Source of the DNA: Pseudescherichia vulneris NBRC 102420
GTDB taxonomy: Bacteria; Pseudomonadota; Gammaproteobacteria; Enterobacterales; Enterobacteriaceae
Reading direction: 5' to 3'
Assembly: GCF_000759795.1 (NCBI RefSeq)
Contig: NZ_BBMZ01000014.1
Span: 62,001 to 126,000 of the forward strand
Length of the DNA: 64,000 nucleotides
Shown: positions 21,276 through 32,120 of the stretch, in pieces
Layout: each line of letters opens with the position of its first letter
How positions within the stretch are numbered: the stretch's first letter is position 1
Program-made: the position numbers and the translations under genes
The notes under the pieces: generated by a model
The model's input: the letters and a program-made list of their open reading frames with translations, nothing else
What the model was told of the DNA's origin: nothing
Database searches by the model: none

Positions 21276-22676
21276 TTAGAACGTTGCGTTACGCGGCGTG
21301 CGTGGGAACGGGATCACATCGCGAACGTTCTGAACGCCGGTCACGTAGGCAATCAGACGTTCAAAGCCGAGGCCGAAACCGGCATGCGGTACGGTGCCGT
21401 AGCGACGCAGATCGCGATACCACCAGTAGTCCTCTTTATTGAGGCCCATCTCAGCCATACGTGCATCCAGCACGTCCAGACGCTCTTCACGCTGGGAGCC
21501 ACCGATGATTTCACCGATGCCCGGTGCCAGCACGTCCATGGCCGCCACGGTTTTACCGTCGTCGTTGAGACGCATGTAGAACGCTTTGATCTCTTTCGGG
21601 TAGTTTTTCACTACAACCGGCGCTTTGAAGTGCTCTTCAGCCAGGTAGCGCTCGTGCTCGGAAGAGAGATCCACGCCCCAGTAAACCGGGTTCTCAAACT
21701 GCTTGCCGCAGTTTTCCAGAATAGTGACGGCGTCGGTGTAGTCTACCTGCGCGAAGTCCGCCTCGATGAAGCGCTCCAGACGCGTCACGGCATCTTTATC
21801 TACGCGCTCGGCAAAGAACTTCATGTCGTCTGCACGTTCGGTCAGCACCGCTTTAAAGGCATACTTCAGCATGGCTTCCGCCAGCGCGGCGTTATCTTCC
21901 AGATCGGCGAAGGCGATCTCCGGCTCCAGCATCCAGAACTCAGCCAGGTGACGGCTGGTGTTAGAGTTTTCCGCACGGAAGGTTGGGCCAAAGGTGTAAA
22001 TTTTTGACAGCGCGCAGGCGTAAGTTTCGCCGTTCAGCTGGCCGGAAACGGTCAGGAAGGACTCTTTGCCAAAGAAGTCTTTGTCAAAATCGACCTTGCC
22101 CTGGTCGTTGCGCGGCAGGTTTTCCAGATCCAGGGTAGAGACGCGGAACATCTCGCCAGCGCCTTCGGTGTCGGAGGCGGTGATCAGCGGGGTCGAGACC
22201 CAGAAGAAGCCCTGCTCGTCAAAGAAGCGGTGCAGCGCCTGCGCCAGGGTGTGGCGTACGCGAGCCACTGCGCCGATCAGGTTGGTGCGCGGACGCAGGT
22301 GCGCCACTTCACGCAGGTACTCGATGCTGTGGCGCTTGGCCGCCATCGGGTAGGTGTCCGGATCTTCAACCCAGCCGGTCACCTCGACGTGGCTTGCCTG
22401 GATCTCAAAGCTCTGGCCCTGGCCCGGAGAAGCAACAACCGTGCCGGTCACCACCACGGAACAGCCGGTGGTCAGGTGCAGGACTTCATCATTGTAATTG
22501 GGCAGAGAATTATTAATAACGGCCTGTACAGGATCAAAGCAGGAACCGTCATAGACGGCCAGGAAGGAGATGCCAGCTTTTGAATCTCGGCGGGTACGTA
22601 CCCATCCGCGCACGGTGACTTCTTGGTCAACGGCGACGCGGCCCTGGAGTACGTCGGCTACAGGCACAACGCTCAT
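21276..22676 (-). CDS. asnS: Asparaginyl-tRNA synthetase
   Basis: A class IIb aminoacyl-tRNA synthetase that charges tRNA-Asn. The start at 22676 ([12 protein letters not shown]) gives the standard 466 residues. An OB-fold anticodon-binding domain occupies roughly 1-110 ([16 protein letters not shown]). The catalytic domain includes [18 protein letters not shown] (motif 2) and the C-terminal GFGLGFERL (motif 3, ATP binding). Normal length and motifs; housekeeping. Confidence 0.98.
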   Translation of the reverse strand: MSVVPVADVLQGRVAVDQEVTVRGWVRTRRDSKAGISFLAVYDGSCFDPVQAVINNSLPNYNDEVLHLTTGCSVVVTGTVVASPGQGQSFEIQASHVEVTGWVEDPDTYPMAAKRHSIEYLREVAHLRPRTNLIGAVARVRHTLAQALHRFFDEQGFFWVSTPLITASDTEGAGEMFRVSTLDLENLPRNDQGKVDFDKDFFGKESFLTVSGQLNGETYACALSKIYTFGPTFRAENSNTSRHLAEFWMLEPEIAFADLEDNAALAEAMLKYAFKAVLTERADDMKFFAERVDKDAVTRLERFIEADFAQVDYTDAVTILENCGKQFENPVYWGVDLSSEHERYLAEEHFKAPVVVKNYPKEIKAFYMRLNDDGKTVAAMDVLAPGIGEIIGGSQREERLDVLDARMAEMGLNKEDYWWYRDLRRYGTVPHAGFGLGFERLIAYVTGVQNVRDVIPFPRTPRNATF

Positions 22677-22813
22677 AATATTCTCTCTGTTAATTATCTG
22701 AAAAATACGCTTTCCACCCAAAGAGGGGGTTTGCCTATGTTACCTGGCGTGCGCCATCAGACAAGCAGAATTAACAGTAAGAAGGGAAGAAATAAGAAAT
22801 TAATAAGGGAAAA

Positions 22814-22832
22814 GGGAGCCGAAGCGGCTCCC
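22814..22832 (-). terminator. pncB terminator
   Basis: An 8-bp perfect stem (GGGAGCCG paired with CGGCTCCC) with an AAG loop. The A-rich flank on the plus strand gives a short T-rich tail to the minus-strand transcript. Confidence 0.75.
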
Positions 22833-22840
22833 TGCATGGA

Positions 22841-24043
22841 TTAGCTGGCTTTTTTAACCTGCGGCAGATCGAACGCCTCACGCAGCGCCCGAACAAAGGC
22901 TTTATCATGACAGATGGTTTTACCCGGGCTGTCAGAGAGTTTTGCCACCGGCTTGCCGTTACACTCCACCAGCTTAATGACGATGTTCAGCGGCTTCACC
23001 TGCGGAATGTCGCAGGTCAGGCGCGTGCCAATGCCAAAGCTCAGATTAACCCGCGCGGAGAAGTGGCGGTAGAGATCCAGAGCTTTCTTCAGATCAAGAT
23101 TGTCCGAGAACACCAGCACCTTACTGAGTGGATCGATACCCAGCTTTTGATAGTGGGCGATCGCTTTTTCTCCCCACTCAACCGGATCGCCCGAGTCGTG
23201 GCGCAGGCCCTGGTAGCGGGAGGCAAACTCTGGACCAAAGTCGCGCAGGAAGGCGTCCATGGTGATGCAGTCGGTCAGGGCAATACCCAGTTGGTCGGGG
23301 TATTCAGTCAGCCAGGCGGCAAGGGCGGCGCGCTGGCTGGTGGCCAGCTCGGGGCTGATCTGCTGGTGAGCCTGGAACCACTCGTGTGCCTGGGTGCCCA
23401 TCGGCGTTAAGTTCAGGCGGCGAGCGAGATCGTAGTTGCTGGTGCCGACAAACCACGGCTCCTGCTGCAGGCGCTCAACGATGGCCTGCTGCACGTCGCG
23501 GGAGAAGCGGCGGCGGGTGCCGAAGTCCATCAGACGGAAGCGGGACATATCCAGTCCGGCGGTCATCTTGGAGAAATCCGCCAGCTTCGCTTCGAGGGTG
23601 GCCAGCGCTTCACTGACGCCCGCATCCGGCGAGCGGTAGCGGTGCACCACCTCGCTGATCGCTGCCAGCAGCGGCACCTCCCACATGATCACCTCGCGCC
23701 ATGGGCCAGCGAGGCGAATAGAGAGCTTGCCCTGGTCGTTGGTGATCACCACCTGGCTTGGGTCATAGCGGAACGTCCGCAGCCAGTCGAGATAGTTGGC
23801 GCGGAAGAAGGGCAGGTTGGAAAGCCACTGATATTCATCATCCTGCAGGCGCAGATGCTGCATGGCATCAACCTGCGCGCGAATGGCATCGGCATAGATA
23901 CCCAGCAGGTCGTCGCCCCGGCAGCGAAACTCAGCCGACACGTGGACATCATGATATTGATGAAAAACCGCCTGCTGCATATGCAGCTTATAGGCATCGG
24001 TATCAAGCAGCGTTCGCAGAATAGGGGTCGCGAGTTGTGTCAT
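22841..24043 (-). CDS. pncB: Nicotinate phosphoribosyltransferase
   Basis: PncB converts nicotinate, PRPP and ATP to nicotinate mononucleotide in the NAD salvage pathway. The start at 24043 ([19 protein letters not shown]) gives exactly 400 residues. [15 protein letters not shown] is the family N-terminal signature, and the phosphorylated His lies in [11 protein letters not shown]. It is transcribed away from pepN across a 262-bp divergent region that has no other gene. Confidence 0.97.
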   Translation of the reverse strand: MTQLATPILRTLLDTDAYKLHMQQAVFHQYHDVHVSAEFRCRGDDLLGIYADAIRAQVDAMQHLRLQDDEYQWLSNLPFFRANYLDWLRTFRYDPSQVVITNDQGKLSIRLAGPWREVIMWEVPLLAAISEVVHRYRSPDAGVSEALATLEAKLADFSKMTAGLDMSRFRLMDFGTRRRFSRDVQQAIVERLQQEPWFVGTSNYDLARRLNLTPMGTQAHEWFQAHQQISPELATSQRAALAAWLTEYPDQLGIALTDCITMDAFLRDFGPEFASRYQGLRHDSGDPVEWGEKAIAHYQKLGIDPLSKVLVFSDNLDLKKALDLYRHFSARVNLSFGIGTRLTCDIPQVKPLNIVIKLVECNGKPVAKLSDSPGKTICHDKAFVRALREAFDLPQVKKAS

Positions 24044-24305
24044 GGTGCGCCGTAGCATCCTCTCACTGGTGCGTATCCATCAAAGCCAAAGCAGATAAAG
24101 ACGCAGGAGTATACCTTGATTATCGGTTTAATGAACCTGGATCACAACACAACCGCGTAAGATGTTCGAGGGCAATTTGTGCCTCTGTTATCAAAATGTA
24201 GCAAACAGGGCTTTTTGCCTTGAAAAGAGTGAGTTTCCGCGTAGCGCGAATGAGGCAACAGGAATAGACTGAGTCGTTACCCTAATGAGATGCTAAAGGT
24301 TTTTT

Positions 24306-26918
24306 ATGACTCAACAGCCCCAAGCCAAATACCGCCACGACTACCGTGCGCCAGATTACCTGATTAGCGATATTGACCTGACTTTCGATCTTGATGCTGT
24401 TAAAACCGTCGTCACGGCAGAAAGCACCGTCTCTCGCCATGGCGCAACGGCCGAGCCTTTACGTCTTAACGGCGAAGATCTGACGCTCGTCTCCCTCCAC
24501 GTAGACGGTCAGCCGTGGTCTGATTACCAGATCGCTGAGAACGCGCTGGTTATCAATAACCTGCCGGATCGTTTTACCCTGCGCATCGTCAACGAGATTA
24601 GCCCGGCCGCCAATACCGCGCTGGAAGGGCTCTACCAGTCAGGCGAAGCGCTCTGCACCCAGTGCGAGGCCGAGGGCTTCCGCCATATTACCTGGTACCT
24701 CGACCGCCCGGACGTGCTGGCGCGCTTTACCACTAAAATCATCGCCGATAAAAGCAAATATCCGTTCCTGCTCTCCAACGGTAACCGCGTAGGCGAAGGC
24801 GAGCTGGAGAACGGTCGTCACTGGGTGCAGTGGCAGGATCCGTTCCCGAAACCGTGCTACCTGTTTGCGCTGGTGGCCGGTGATTTCGACGTGCTGCGCG
24901 ACACCTATACCACCCGTTCTGGCCGTGAAGTGGCGCTTGAGCTGTTTGTCGATCGTGGCAACCTCGACCGCGCCCCGTGGGCGATGACCTCCCTGCAAAA
25001 CTCCATGAAGTGGGATGAAGAGCGCTTTGGTCTTGAGTATGACCTCGACATCTATATGATCGTCGCCGTGGATTTCTTCAACATGGGCGCAATGGAGAAC
25101 AAAGGCCTCAACGTCTTTAACTCCAAATATGTGCTGGCCCGCACCGACACCGCCACCGATAAAGACTATCTCGATATTGAGCGCGTGATTGGTCACGAGT
25201 ACTTCCATAACTGGACCGGCAACCGCGTGACCTGCCGCGACTGGTTCCAGCTGAGCCTGAAAGAGGGGCTGACCGTGTTCCGCGATCAGGAGTTCAGCTC
25301 CGATCTCGGCTCCCGCGCGGTGAACCGCATCAGCAACGTGCGCACCATGCGCGGCCTGCAGTTTGCGGAAGATGCCAGCCCGATGGCACACCCGATCCGT
25401 CCCGACAAAGTGATCGAGATGAACAACTTCTACACCCTGACGGTGTATGAGAAGGGGTCTGAAGTGATCCGCATGCTGCATACCCTGCTGGGGGAAGAGA
25501 ACTTCCAGCGCGGGATGCAGCTCTACTTTGAGCGCCACGACGGCAGCGCCGCCACCTGCGACGATTTCGTCCAGGCGATGGAAGACGCCTCCAACGTCGA
25601 CCTCTCTCATTTCCGTCGCTGGTACAGCCAGTCCGGTACGCCGATTGTGAGCGTGCGCGACGACTACAACCCAGAGACCGAGCAGTACACCCTGACCATC
25701 AGCCAGCGCACGCCGCCGACGCCGGATCAGGAAGAGAAGCTGCCCCTGCACATTCCGTTTGATATTGAGCTGTACGACAACGAGGGCCAGGTTATCCCGC
25801 TGCAAAAAGAGGGACACCCGGTGCATAACGTGCTCAACGTCACTCAGGAAGAGCAGACCTTCGTCTTTGATAAGGTCTACTTCCAGCCAGTGCCATCCCT
25901 GCTGCGCGAATTCTCCGCGCCGGTGAAGCTGGAGTATAAGTGGAGCGATCAGCAGCTGACGTTCCTGATGCGCCATGCGCGCAACGACTTCTCCCGCTGG
26001 GATGCCGCTCAGAGCCTGCTGACTACCTATATCAAGCTGAACGTGGCTCGCCAGCAGCAGGGCCAGCCGCTGTCGCTGCCGCTGCACGTGGCCGATGCTT
26101 TCCGGGCGATCCTGCTGGATGCCGATATCGATCCGGCGCTGGCGGCAGAGATCCTGACCCTGCCTTCTCCAGGCGAAATGGCCGAGCTGTTCGACATCAT
26201 CGATCCGGTGGCGATCGTTGCCGTTCGCGAGGCGTTGACCCGCACCCTGGCGACCGAGCTTTCCGACGAGTTCCTTGCGGTCTACAACGCGCATAAGCTC
26301 GATGCTTACCGGGTTGAACATGCGGATATCGGCAAGCGTTCGCTGCGCAACACCTGCCTACGCTATCTGGCGTTTGGCGACGTGAAGCTGGGCGATGCTC
26401 TGGTTACCCAGCAGTATCACACCGCGGACAACATGACCGACGCGCTGGCGGCGCTCTCGGCTGCCGTCGCGGCGCAGCTGCCGTGCCGTGACGCGCTGAT
26501 GCAGGAGTACGATGATAAGTGGCATCAGGACGGTCTGGTGATGGATAAGTGGTTTATTCTGCAAGCCACCAGCCCGGCCAGCAACGTGCTGGAGACCGTG
26601 CGCGGCCTGCTTAACCACCGCTCCTTTACTCTCAGCAACCCGAACCGCGTGCGCTCCCTGATTGGTGCATTCGCCGGCAGCAACCCGGCGGCGTTCCATG
26701 CTGAAGACGGCAGCGGCTACCGTTTCATGGTTGAGATGCTGACCGAGCTTAACAGCCGTAACCCGCAGGTGGCGTCGCGTCTGATTGAGCCGCTGATCCG
26801 CCTGAAACGTTACGATGAAGGGCGTCAAACCCAGATGCGTGCCGCGCTGGAGCAGCTGAAAGGCCTGGAAAACCTCTCTGGCGATCTCTACGAGAAGATC
26901 GCTAAGGCGCTGGCCTAA
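24306..26918 (+). CDS. pepN: Aminopeptidase N
   Basis: An M1-family zinc aminopeptidase, the main cytosolic alpha-aminopeptidase of enterics. The 870 residues match the E. coli length. The exopeptidase motif GAMEN is at 261-265, and zinc ligands are H297, H301 (HEYFHNW) and E320. The protein keeps the full four-domain length, with a helical C-terminal domain. A terminator and the pyrD control region follow directly. Confidence 0.98.
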   Translation: MTQQPQAKYRHDYRAPDYLISDIDLTFDLDAVKTVVTAESTVSRHGATAEPLRLNGEDLTLVSLHVDGQPWSDYQIAENALVINNLPDRFTLRIVNEISPAANTALEGLYQSGEALCTQCEAEGFRHITWYLDRPDVLARFTTKIIADKSKYPFLLSNGNRVGEGELENGRHWVQWQDPFPKPCYLFALVAGDFDVLRDTYTTRSGREVALELFVDRGNLDRAPWAMTSLQNSMKWDEERFGLEYDLDIYMIVAVDFFNMGAMENKGLNVFNSKYVLARTDTATDKDYLDIERVIGHEYFHNWTGNRVTCRDWFQLSLKEGLTVFRDQEFSSDLGSRAVNRISNVRTMRGLQFAEDASPMAHPIRPDKVIEMNNFYTLTVYEKGSEVIRMLHTLLGEENFQRGMQLYFERHDGSAATCDDFVQAMEDASNVDLSHFRRWYSQSGTPIVSVRDDYNPETEQYTLTISQRTPPTPDQEEKLPLHIPFDIELYDNEGQVIPLQKEGHPVHNVLNVTQEEQTFVFDKVYFQPVPSLLREFSAPVKLEYKWSDQQLTFLMRHARNDFSRWDAAQSLLTTYIKLNVARQQQGQPLSLPLHVADAFRAILLDADIDPALAAEILTLPSPGEMAELFDIIDPVAIVAVREALTRTLATELSDEFLAVYNAHKLDAYRVEHADIGKRSLRNTCLRYLAFGDVKLGDALVTQQYHTADNMTDALAALSAAVAAQLPCRDALMQEYDDKWHQDGLVMDKWFILQATSPASNVLETVRGLLNHRSFTLSNPNRVRSLIGAFAGSNPAAFHAEDGSGYRFMVEMLTELNSRNPQVASRLIEPLIRLKRYDEGRQTQMRAALEQLKGLENLSGDLYEKIAKALA

Positions 26919-26925
26919 TATATCG

Positions 26926-26956
26926 CCGGGCGGCAGCACGCTGCCCGGTTTTTTTA
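26926..26956 (+). terminator. pepN terminator
   Basis: A G/C-rich inverted repeat (CCGGGCGGCAGC and GCTGCCCGG around ACG) followed by seven T, starting 7 bp after the pepN stop. Confidence 0.8.
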
Positions 26957-26964
26957 CCCTCTCC

Positions 26965-26980
26965 AGGAAAACGTTTGCGT
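26965..26980 (-). promoter_or_regulatory. PurR operator upstream of pyrD
   Basis: On the minus strand the 16-mer reads ACGCAAACGTTTTCCT, an essentially perfect match to the PurR consensus. It lies about 75 bp upstream of the expected pyrD transcription start. pyrD is a known PurR target in E. coli. Confidence 0.85.
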
Positions 26981-27031
26981 TTTAACTGAATTATTTGCCT
27001 CAGGTCAATTCCCTTTCGCCTCGCAATCGCA

Positions 27032-27060
27032 GATAATACGCCCCCGGTTTGCACACCGGG
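27032..27060 (+). promoter_or_regulatory. pyrD -10 element and start-switching leader hairpin
   Basis: A GATAAT -10 at 27032-27037 precedes a run of C (27041-27045), where transcription should start. The leader then forms a perfect 6-bp hairpin, CCCGGT (27043-27048) with ACCGGG (27055-27060), immediately before the AGGAG ribosome-binding site. In E. coli and Salmonella, high CTP favours starts at C that include the 5' arm and block translation, whereas low CTP favours downstream G starts. The layout fits that mechanism. Confidence 0.75.
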
Positions 27061-27075
27061 AATCCAGGAGAGTTC

Positions 27076-28086
27076 ATGTACTACCCCTTCGTTCGTAAAG
27101 CCCTTTTCCAGCTCGACCCCGAGCGCGCTCATGAATTGACGTTTCAGCAATTACGCCGTATTTCCGGCACGCCTTTAGCCGCGCTGGTGCGCCAGAACGT
27201 GCCGCAAAAACCGGTCTCCTGCATGGGGCTGACCTTTAAGAATCCGCTGGGTCTGGCGGCGGGTCTGGATAAGAACGGTGAGTGCATCGATGCGCTGGGC
27301 GCAATGGGCTTTGGCTCGATTGAGATCGGCACCGTGACGCCGCGCCCGCAGCCGGGGAACGACAAGCCGCGTATCTTCCGCCTGGTCGAGGCCGAGGGGT
27401 TAATTAATCGCATGGGGTTCAATAACCTTGGCGTGGATAACCTGGTCGAGAACGTTAAAAAAGCCCATTTTGACGGCGTGCTGGGCATTAATATCGGCAA
27501 AAATAAAGATACGCCAGTGGAGCAGGGGAAAGATGACTACCTGATCTGTATGGATAAAGTCTATCCCTACGCAGGCTACATTGCGATTAATATCTCCTCG
27601 CCAAACACTCCCGGCCTGCGCTCGCTGCAATACGGTGAGGCGTTGGACGATCTGCTCGCGGCCATCAAAAATAAGCAGCGCGAGCTGCAGAATATTCATC
27701 ATAAATATGTCCCTGTGGCGGTGAAAATTGCTCCCGATCTCACCGTTGAGGAGTTAATTCAGGTGGCTGACAGCCTGGTTCGCCATAATATCGATGGCGT
27801 GATCGCCACCAATACCACGCTCGAAAGAGGGCTGGTGCAGGGAATGAAGCACGGTAATGAGACCGGAGGCTTAAGCGGCCGTCCGCTACAGCTAAAAAGC
27901 ACCGAAATTATTCGCCGCCTGGCGCAGGAGCTGAACGGTCAGCTGCCGATTATCGGCGTCGGCGGAATCGACTCCGTTATCGCCGCGCGGGAGAAAATAG
28001 CTGCCGGTGCGACGCTGGTGCAGATCTATTCCGGCTTTATATTTAAAGGCCCGCCGCTGATTAAAGAGATCGTTACCCATATCTAA
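27076..28086 (+). CDS. pyrD: Dihydroorotate dehydrogenase, class 2 (quinone-linked)
   Basis: PyrD oxidises dihydroorotate to orotate, passing electrons through FMN to membrane quinone, in pyrimidine synthesis. The start at 27076 ([16 protein letters not shown]) follows AGGAG and gives the normal 336 residues; nine upstream in-frame codons are leader RNA. The N-terminal amphipathic helices anchor it to the membrane. The catalytic Ser lies in [10 protein letters not shown] near residue 175. The gene sits directly after pepN. In E. coli K-12, ssu and fimbrial genes lie between the two. Confidence 0.97.
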   Translation: MYYPFVRKALFQLDPERAHELTFQQLRRISGTPLAALVRQNVPQKPVSCMGLTFKNPLGLAAGLDKNGECIDALGAMGFGSIEIGTVTPRPQPGNDKPRIFRLVEAEGLINRMGFNNLGVDNLVENVKKAHFDGVLGINIGKNKDTPVEQGKDDYLICMDKVYPYAGYIAINISSPNTPGLRSLQYGEALDDLLAAIKNKQRELQNIHHKYVPVAVKIAPDLTVEELIQVADSLVRHNIDGVIATNTTLERGLVQGMKHGNETGGLSGRPLQLKSTEIIRRLAQELNGQLPIIGVGGIDSVIAAREKIAAGATLVQIYSGFIFKGPPLIKEIVTHI

Positions 28087-28254
28087 TCCTTTGCGTCTAA
28101 ATGTTAACCAGGGCTTTATTTCCAGCCCTGGTTGTTTTATATTCCCCTGGTTGTTGTTTATTTAAACGTTCTCATTATTGACATTTTGTGATAAGCGGAA
28201 CGGTAACAACGGAGACAAAAGCAGCAGGACGCTTAAGGGGGAGCGGAGAGGAAT

Positions 28255-28791
28255 ATGCGAATCAAACCTGACGATAACTGGCGCTGGTATTACGACGAAG
28301 AGCACGATCGGATGATGCTCGATCTCGCCAATGGGATGCTGTTTCGCTCCCGTTACGCCCGCCGGATGCTGACGCCGGACGCGTTCGCACCCTCTGGTTT
28401 CTGTGTGGATGATGCCGCACTCTACTTCTCCTTTGAGGAGCGCTGCCGCGAGTTTGAACTCTCCCGGGAGCAGCGCGCCGAGCTGGTGCTGAATGCGCTG
28501 GTGGCGATCCGCTTTCTCAAGCCGCAGATGCCAAAAAGCTGGCACTTCCACTCCTACGGCGACAGCTGGCAGCCCACTCTCGGCGAAGCCGCCAGCGTCT
28601 GGCTCAGTGATACCGCAGAGCAGGTTAATTTGTTGGTGGTCGAGCCGGGTGATAACGCCACGCTCTGCCTGCTGGCACAGCCCGGCGTGGTGATTGCCGG
28701 GCGTACGATGCAGCTTGGCGACGCGATCAAAGTGATGAACGATCGTATGCGACCGCTGCCCCAGATGTATAGCCTGGAGCAGGCGGTTTAA
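28255..28791 (+). CDS. zapC: Cell division protein ZapC
   Basis: ZapC is a cytosolic FtsZ-ring stabiliser that promotes lateral bundling of FtsZ protofilaments. The 178-residue protein starts [19 protein letters not shown], near-identical to the enterobacterial family. A GGAGAGG-type ribosome-binding site precedes the ATG. It is convergent with ycbX, their ends overlapping by 4 bp. Confidence 0.94.
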   Translation: MRIKPDDNWRWYYDEEHDRMMLDLANGMLFRSRYARRMLTPDAFAPSGFCVDDAALYFSFEERCREFELSREQRAELVLNALVAIRFLKPQMPKSWHFHSYGDSWQPTLGEAASVWLSDTAEQVNLLVVEPGDNATLCLLAQPGVVIAGRTMQLGDAIKVMNDRMRPLPQMYSLEQAV

Positions 28792-29897
28792 GGCTCCAGC
28801 ACCAGCGGCGTTTTGGGAATACAGCTGCAGCTCAGAATGGTGCCGTCGTCGCCAATGGCGGACTGCTTCAGAGCGCTCACTTCCCCCTCTATCAGGCGTA
28901 CGCGGCAGGAGCCGCAGATCCCAGCCCGGCAAGAGTAGGGCACGCGGATCCCCTGGCTCTCCAATTGCTCAAGCAGCACCTGTTGGTTATTGCCCGTAAA
29001 GGTCTCTCCCTGCCAGCCAATGGTCACCGTTGACGCGGCCTGCTTCTCAATCTCCAGCGTCTCAACCGGCTCCCCCGCACCGTACACTCTCGCAGGACCG
29101 CTCGCCAGCACGTTCACCTCGTCGCCGACGCGGATCACGCCACTGTTGCGGGCGATCAGGTTCAGGCCGAAATCAACGTCGCCACTATCGACGGCAGTGC
29201 GGAACTGTTGCAGGGTATGCAGCGGTTCACCGGCCGGGTGCTTCTGGCCGCGCTCGGGGCTGACAGTGGTCAATACGCAGCGGCTACAGGGTTTAACCAC
29301 GTCAAAGATCACCTCGCCGATGCGCACGGTTTTCCAGGTATCTTCTTCCCATGCCTGCGCCCCGGTGACCACCAGGTTCGGACGAAACTGCTCCATCTGG
29401 ATGCTGGCCGGGCAGCGGTTTTGCAGATCGCGCAGCGAGGCGTCGTTGGTAAGCAGGTAAGGAAAGCCGTCGGCAAAGGAGAGCGGCACGCTTTCAAAGC
29501 GCTTCACCCGGCGAGTGGGCGCCTGACCTACCCAGCGCAGCTGGACTTCGCGATTAAAAAAGCCGCTCAGCCACTGGTTGATCGCCGCGGGGGCAATTAA
29601 TGCGGTAAAATGGTTGCCCCAGACCTCCGTCGGCGCGGCATCGCTGATGAAATCAGCAAAGCGGACCAGCGCACTGCTGCCGTCGGGCGCGGTGAGATGG
29701 AGGCCGTCATGCAGCGGCGACGGGATAAAACGCACCAGCTGCGGATACTGGCGGGCGGTAATAAAGGTACCGTCGGGTTCAGTAAGCATAAAGATGCGGT
29801 CAAAAGCCAGACCGCTGATGTCGGCCAGGGCGTGCGTGAGGCCAATTCCGCGCATCGATTTGACCGGATGTATAAAAAGCCGCGACAGAGTAGCCAC
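28788..29897 (-). CDS. ycbX: MOSC and 2Fe-2S domain protein YcbX
   Basis: YcbX is a molybdenum-cofactor enzyme that reduces N-hydroxylated base analogues such as 6-hydroxylaminopurine. It has an N-terminal beta-barrel MOSC domain ([10 protein letters not shown]), a MOSC catalytic domain (VKPCSRC near 215) and a C-terminal plant-type ferredoxin domain with the iron-sulfur cysteines in [13 protein letters not shown] and SCSC. I choose the GTG at 29897: GGAGG lies six bases upstream and the product is then 369 residues, as in E. coli. An ATG four codons earlier overlaps that Shine-Dalgarno. Confidence 0.92.
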   Translation of the reverse strand: MATLSRLFIHPVKSMRGIGLTHALADISGLAFDRIFMLTEPDGTFITARQYPQLVRFIPSPLHDGLHLTAPDGSSALVRFADFISDAAPTEVWGNHFTALIAPAAINQWLSGFFNREVQLRWVGQAPTRRVKRFESVPLSFADGFPYLLTNDASLRDLQNRCPASIQMEQFRPNLVVTGAQAWEEDTWKTVRIGEVIFDVVKPCSRCVLTTVSPERGQKHPAGEPLHTLQQFRTAVDSGDVDFGLNLIARNSGVIRVGDEVNVLASGPARVYGAGEPVETLEIEKQAASTVTIGWQGETFTGNNQQVLLEQLESQGIRVPYSCRAGICGSCRVRLIEGEVSALKQSAIGDDGTILSCSCIPKTPLVLEP

Positions 29898-29935
29898 TGC
29901 GCCCTCCATGGGTGTGAAAATAGGGTCTCAACTTT

Positions 29936-29963
29936 ATGACATCCAACTTATATTGGCTATAAT
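29936..29963 (+). promoter_or_regulatory. rlmKL promoter
   Basis: ATGACA (-35, 5/6 match) at 29936-29941, a 16-bp spacer, and a perfect TATAAT at 29958-29963. It is 34 bp upstream of the rlmKL start and drives the rlmKL-uup-pqiABC run. Confidence 0.7.
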
Positions 29964-29996
29964 GCGCAACAATTTTATTAGAGTAAAAGTGACGAT

Positions 29997-32105
29997 ATGA
30001 ATTCTCTGTTTGCCAGTACGGCCCGTGGGCTGGAAGAGCTATTAAAAACTGAACTGGAAAACCTCGGGGCGCAGCACGTCCAGGTGGTTCAGGGCGGTGT
30101 CCATTTTGAAGGGGACACCCGGCTCATTTACCAGAGCCTGATGTGGAGTCGTCTGGCTTCGCGCATTATGCTGCCGCTGAATGAGTGCAAGGTCTACAGC
30201 GACCTCGATCTCTATATGGGCGTGCAGGCAATTGACTGGACGGAGATTTTCAACCCTGGCGCGACCTTCGCCGTGCACTTCAGCGGGCTGAATGAAGAGA
30301 TCCGCAACAGCCAGTACGGTGCCATGCGGGTAAAAGACGCCATCGTCGACAGCTTCACGCGTAAGAACATGGAACGCCCGAACGTCGATCGCGAGCAGCC
30401 GGATATGCGTATCAACGTCTGGCTGAATAAAGAGACAGCGCATATTGCCCTCGATCTCAGCGGCGACGGCCTGCATCTGCGCGGCTATCGCGACCGGGCC
30501 GGGCTGGCCCCCATGAAAGAGACCCTGGCGGCGGCTGTCGTCATGCGCTCCGGCTGGCAGCCGGGTACGCCGCTGCTCGATCCGCTCTGCGGCTCCGGCA
30601 CCCTGCTGATTGAGGCGGCAATGCTCGCCACCGATCGCGCACCGGGCCTGCATCGCGGGCACTGGGGCTTTAGCGGCTGGGCGCAACACGACGAGGCGCT
30701 GTGGAAAGAGGTGAAAGCCGAGGCCCAGACCCGCGCCCGTCAGGGGCTAGCTGACTACGGCTCGCGCTTCTACGGCTCCGACAGCGACGCCCGGGTGATC
30801 GATATTGCCCGCAGCAACGCCCGTCGCGCAGGCGTCGGCGAGCTGATCGATTTTAACGTCAAAGACGTGGCCCAGCTGACCAATCCACTGCCGGAAGGGC
30901 CGCACGGTACCGTGCTGAGTAACCCGCCGTACGGTGAGCGTCTGGAGAGCGAACCGGCGCTGATTGCCCTGCATAGCCTGCTGGGCCGCACCCTGAAAAA
31001 CAACTTCGGCGGCTGGAACGTCTCCCTGTTCAGCGCCTCGCCGGAGCTGCTCAACTGCCTCCAGCTGCGCGCCGACCGCCAGTTTAAGGCTAAAAACGGC
31101 CCGCTGGACTGCGTACAGAAAAACTACTCCATCGCAGAAAACTTCGGTGATATCAAAGGCAGCGGCATGGCGGAAGATTACGCCAACCGCCTGCGCAAGA
31201 ATGTCAAAAAGCTGGAGAAGTGGGCGCGTCAGGAGGGGATCGAGTGCTATCGCCTGTACGATGCCGACCTGCCGGACTATAACGTGGCGGTAGACCGCTA
31301 CGCCGACTGGGTGGTGGTGCAGGAGTACGCTCCGCCGAAAACCGTCGATGCGCAGAAGGCCCGTCAGCGTCTGCTGGATGTTATTGCCGCCACCATTACG
31401 GTGCTGGGCATTGCACCTAACAAGCTGGTGCTGAAGACCCGCGAGCGGCAGAAAGGCAAAAACCAGTACCAGAAGATGAACGAGAAGGGCGAATTCATGG
31501 AGGTGAGCGAGTACAACGCCCGCCTGTGGGTCAACCTCACCGACTATCTGGATACCGGCCTGTTCCTGGATCACCGTATCGCCCGCCGGATGCTGGGCCA
31601 GATGAGCAAAGGAAAAGATTTCCTCAACCTCTTCTCCTACACCGGCAGCGCCAGCGTGCACGCGGGTCTGGGCGGAGCGGCATCGACCACCACCGTCGAT
31701 ATGTCACGCACCTACCTGGAGTGGGCCGAGCGCAACCTGCGCCTGAACGGCCTCACCGGTCGCCAGCATCGCCTGATGCAGGCCGATGTGATGGGCTGGC
31801 TGCGGGAGACCGACGAGCAGTTCGATCTGATCTTTATCGATCCGCCGACCTTCTCTAACTCCAAGCGAATGGAAGAGGCGTTTGACGTCCAGCGCGATCA
31901 CCTGAGCTTGATGAAAGACCTAAAACGGATGCTGCGTAAAGGCGGCACGATTATGTTCTCAAATAACAAACGCGGTTTCCGCATGGACCACGACGGGCTG
32001 GCTGAACTGGGGCTGAAAGCACAAGATATCACCCAAAAAACGCAGTCGCAGGATTTCGCCCGCAACCGTCAGATCCATAACTGCTGGCTGATTACCGCAG
32101 CCTGA
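29997..32105 (+). CDS. rlmL: 23S rRNA methyltransferase RlmKL (m2G2445 / m7G2069)
   Basis: A fused bifunctional methyltransferase. The N-terminal half (THUMP domain plus RlmL) makes m2G2445 and carries the N6/N2-type motif NPPYGE at about 309-314, with [14 protein letters not shown] as the S-adenosylmethionine site. The C-terminal half (RlmK) makes m7G2069 and carries LFSYTGSAS and DPPTF near 615. The 702 residues equal the E. coli length, so the fusion is intact. uup follows after 15 bp. Confidence 0.97.
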   Translation: MNSLFASTARGLEELLKTELENLGAQHVQVVQGGVHFEGDTRLIYQSLMWSRLASRIMLPLNECKVYSDLDLYMGVQAIDWTEIFNPGATFAVHFSGLNEEIRNSQYGAMRVKDAIVDSFTRKNMERPNVDREQPDMRINVWLNKETAHIALDLSGDGLHLRGYRDRAGLAPMKETLAAAVVMRSGWQPGTPLLDPLCGSGTLLIEAAMLATDRAPGLHRGHWGFSGWAQHDEALWKEVKAEAQTRARQGLADYGSRFYGSDSDARVIDIARSNARRAGVGELIDFNVKDVAQLTNPLPEGPHGTVLSNPPYGERLESEPALIALHSLLGRTLKNNFGGWNVSLFSASPELLNCLQLRADRQFKAKNGPLDCVQKNYSIAENFGDIKGSGMAEDYANRLRKNVKKLEKWARQEGIECYRLYDADLPDYNVAVDRYADWVVVQEYAPPKTVDAQKARQRLLDVIAATITVLGIAPNKLVLKTRERQKGKNQYQKMNEKGEFMEVSEYNARLWVNLTDYLDTGLFLDHRIARRMLGQMSKGKDFLNLFSYTGSASVHAGLGGAASTTTVDMSRTYLEWAERNLRLNGLTGRQHRLMQADVMGWLRETDEQFDLIFIDPPTFSNSKRMEEAFDVQRDHLSLMKDLKRMLRKGGTIMFSNNKRGFRMDHDGLAELGLKAQDITQKTQSQDFARNRQIHNCWLITAA

Positions 32106-32120
32106 GAGGAATAGAACACA

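Noticed and set aside
24639-26321. 560-codon open frame antisense to pepN
   Set aside because: The composition (His, Val, Gln rich, no domain pattern) is that of an antisense shadow. pepN is complete and conserved.
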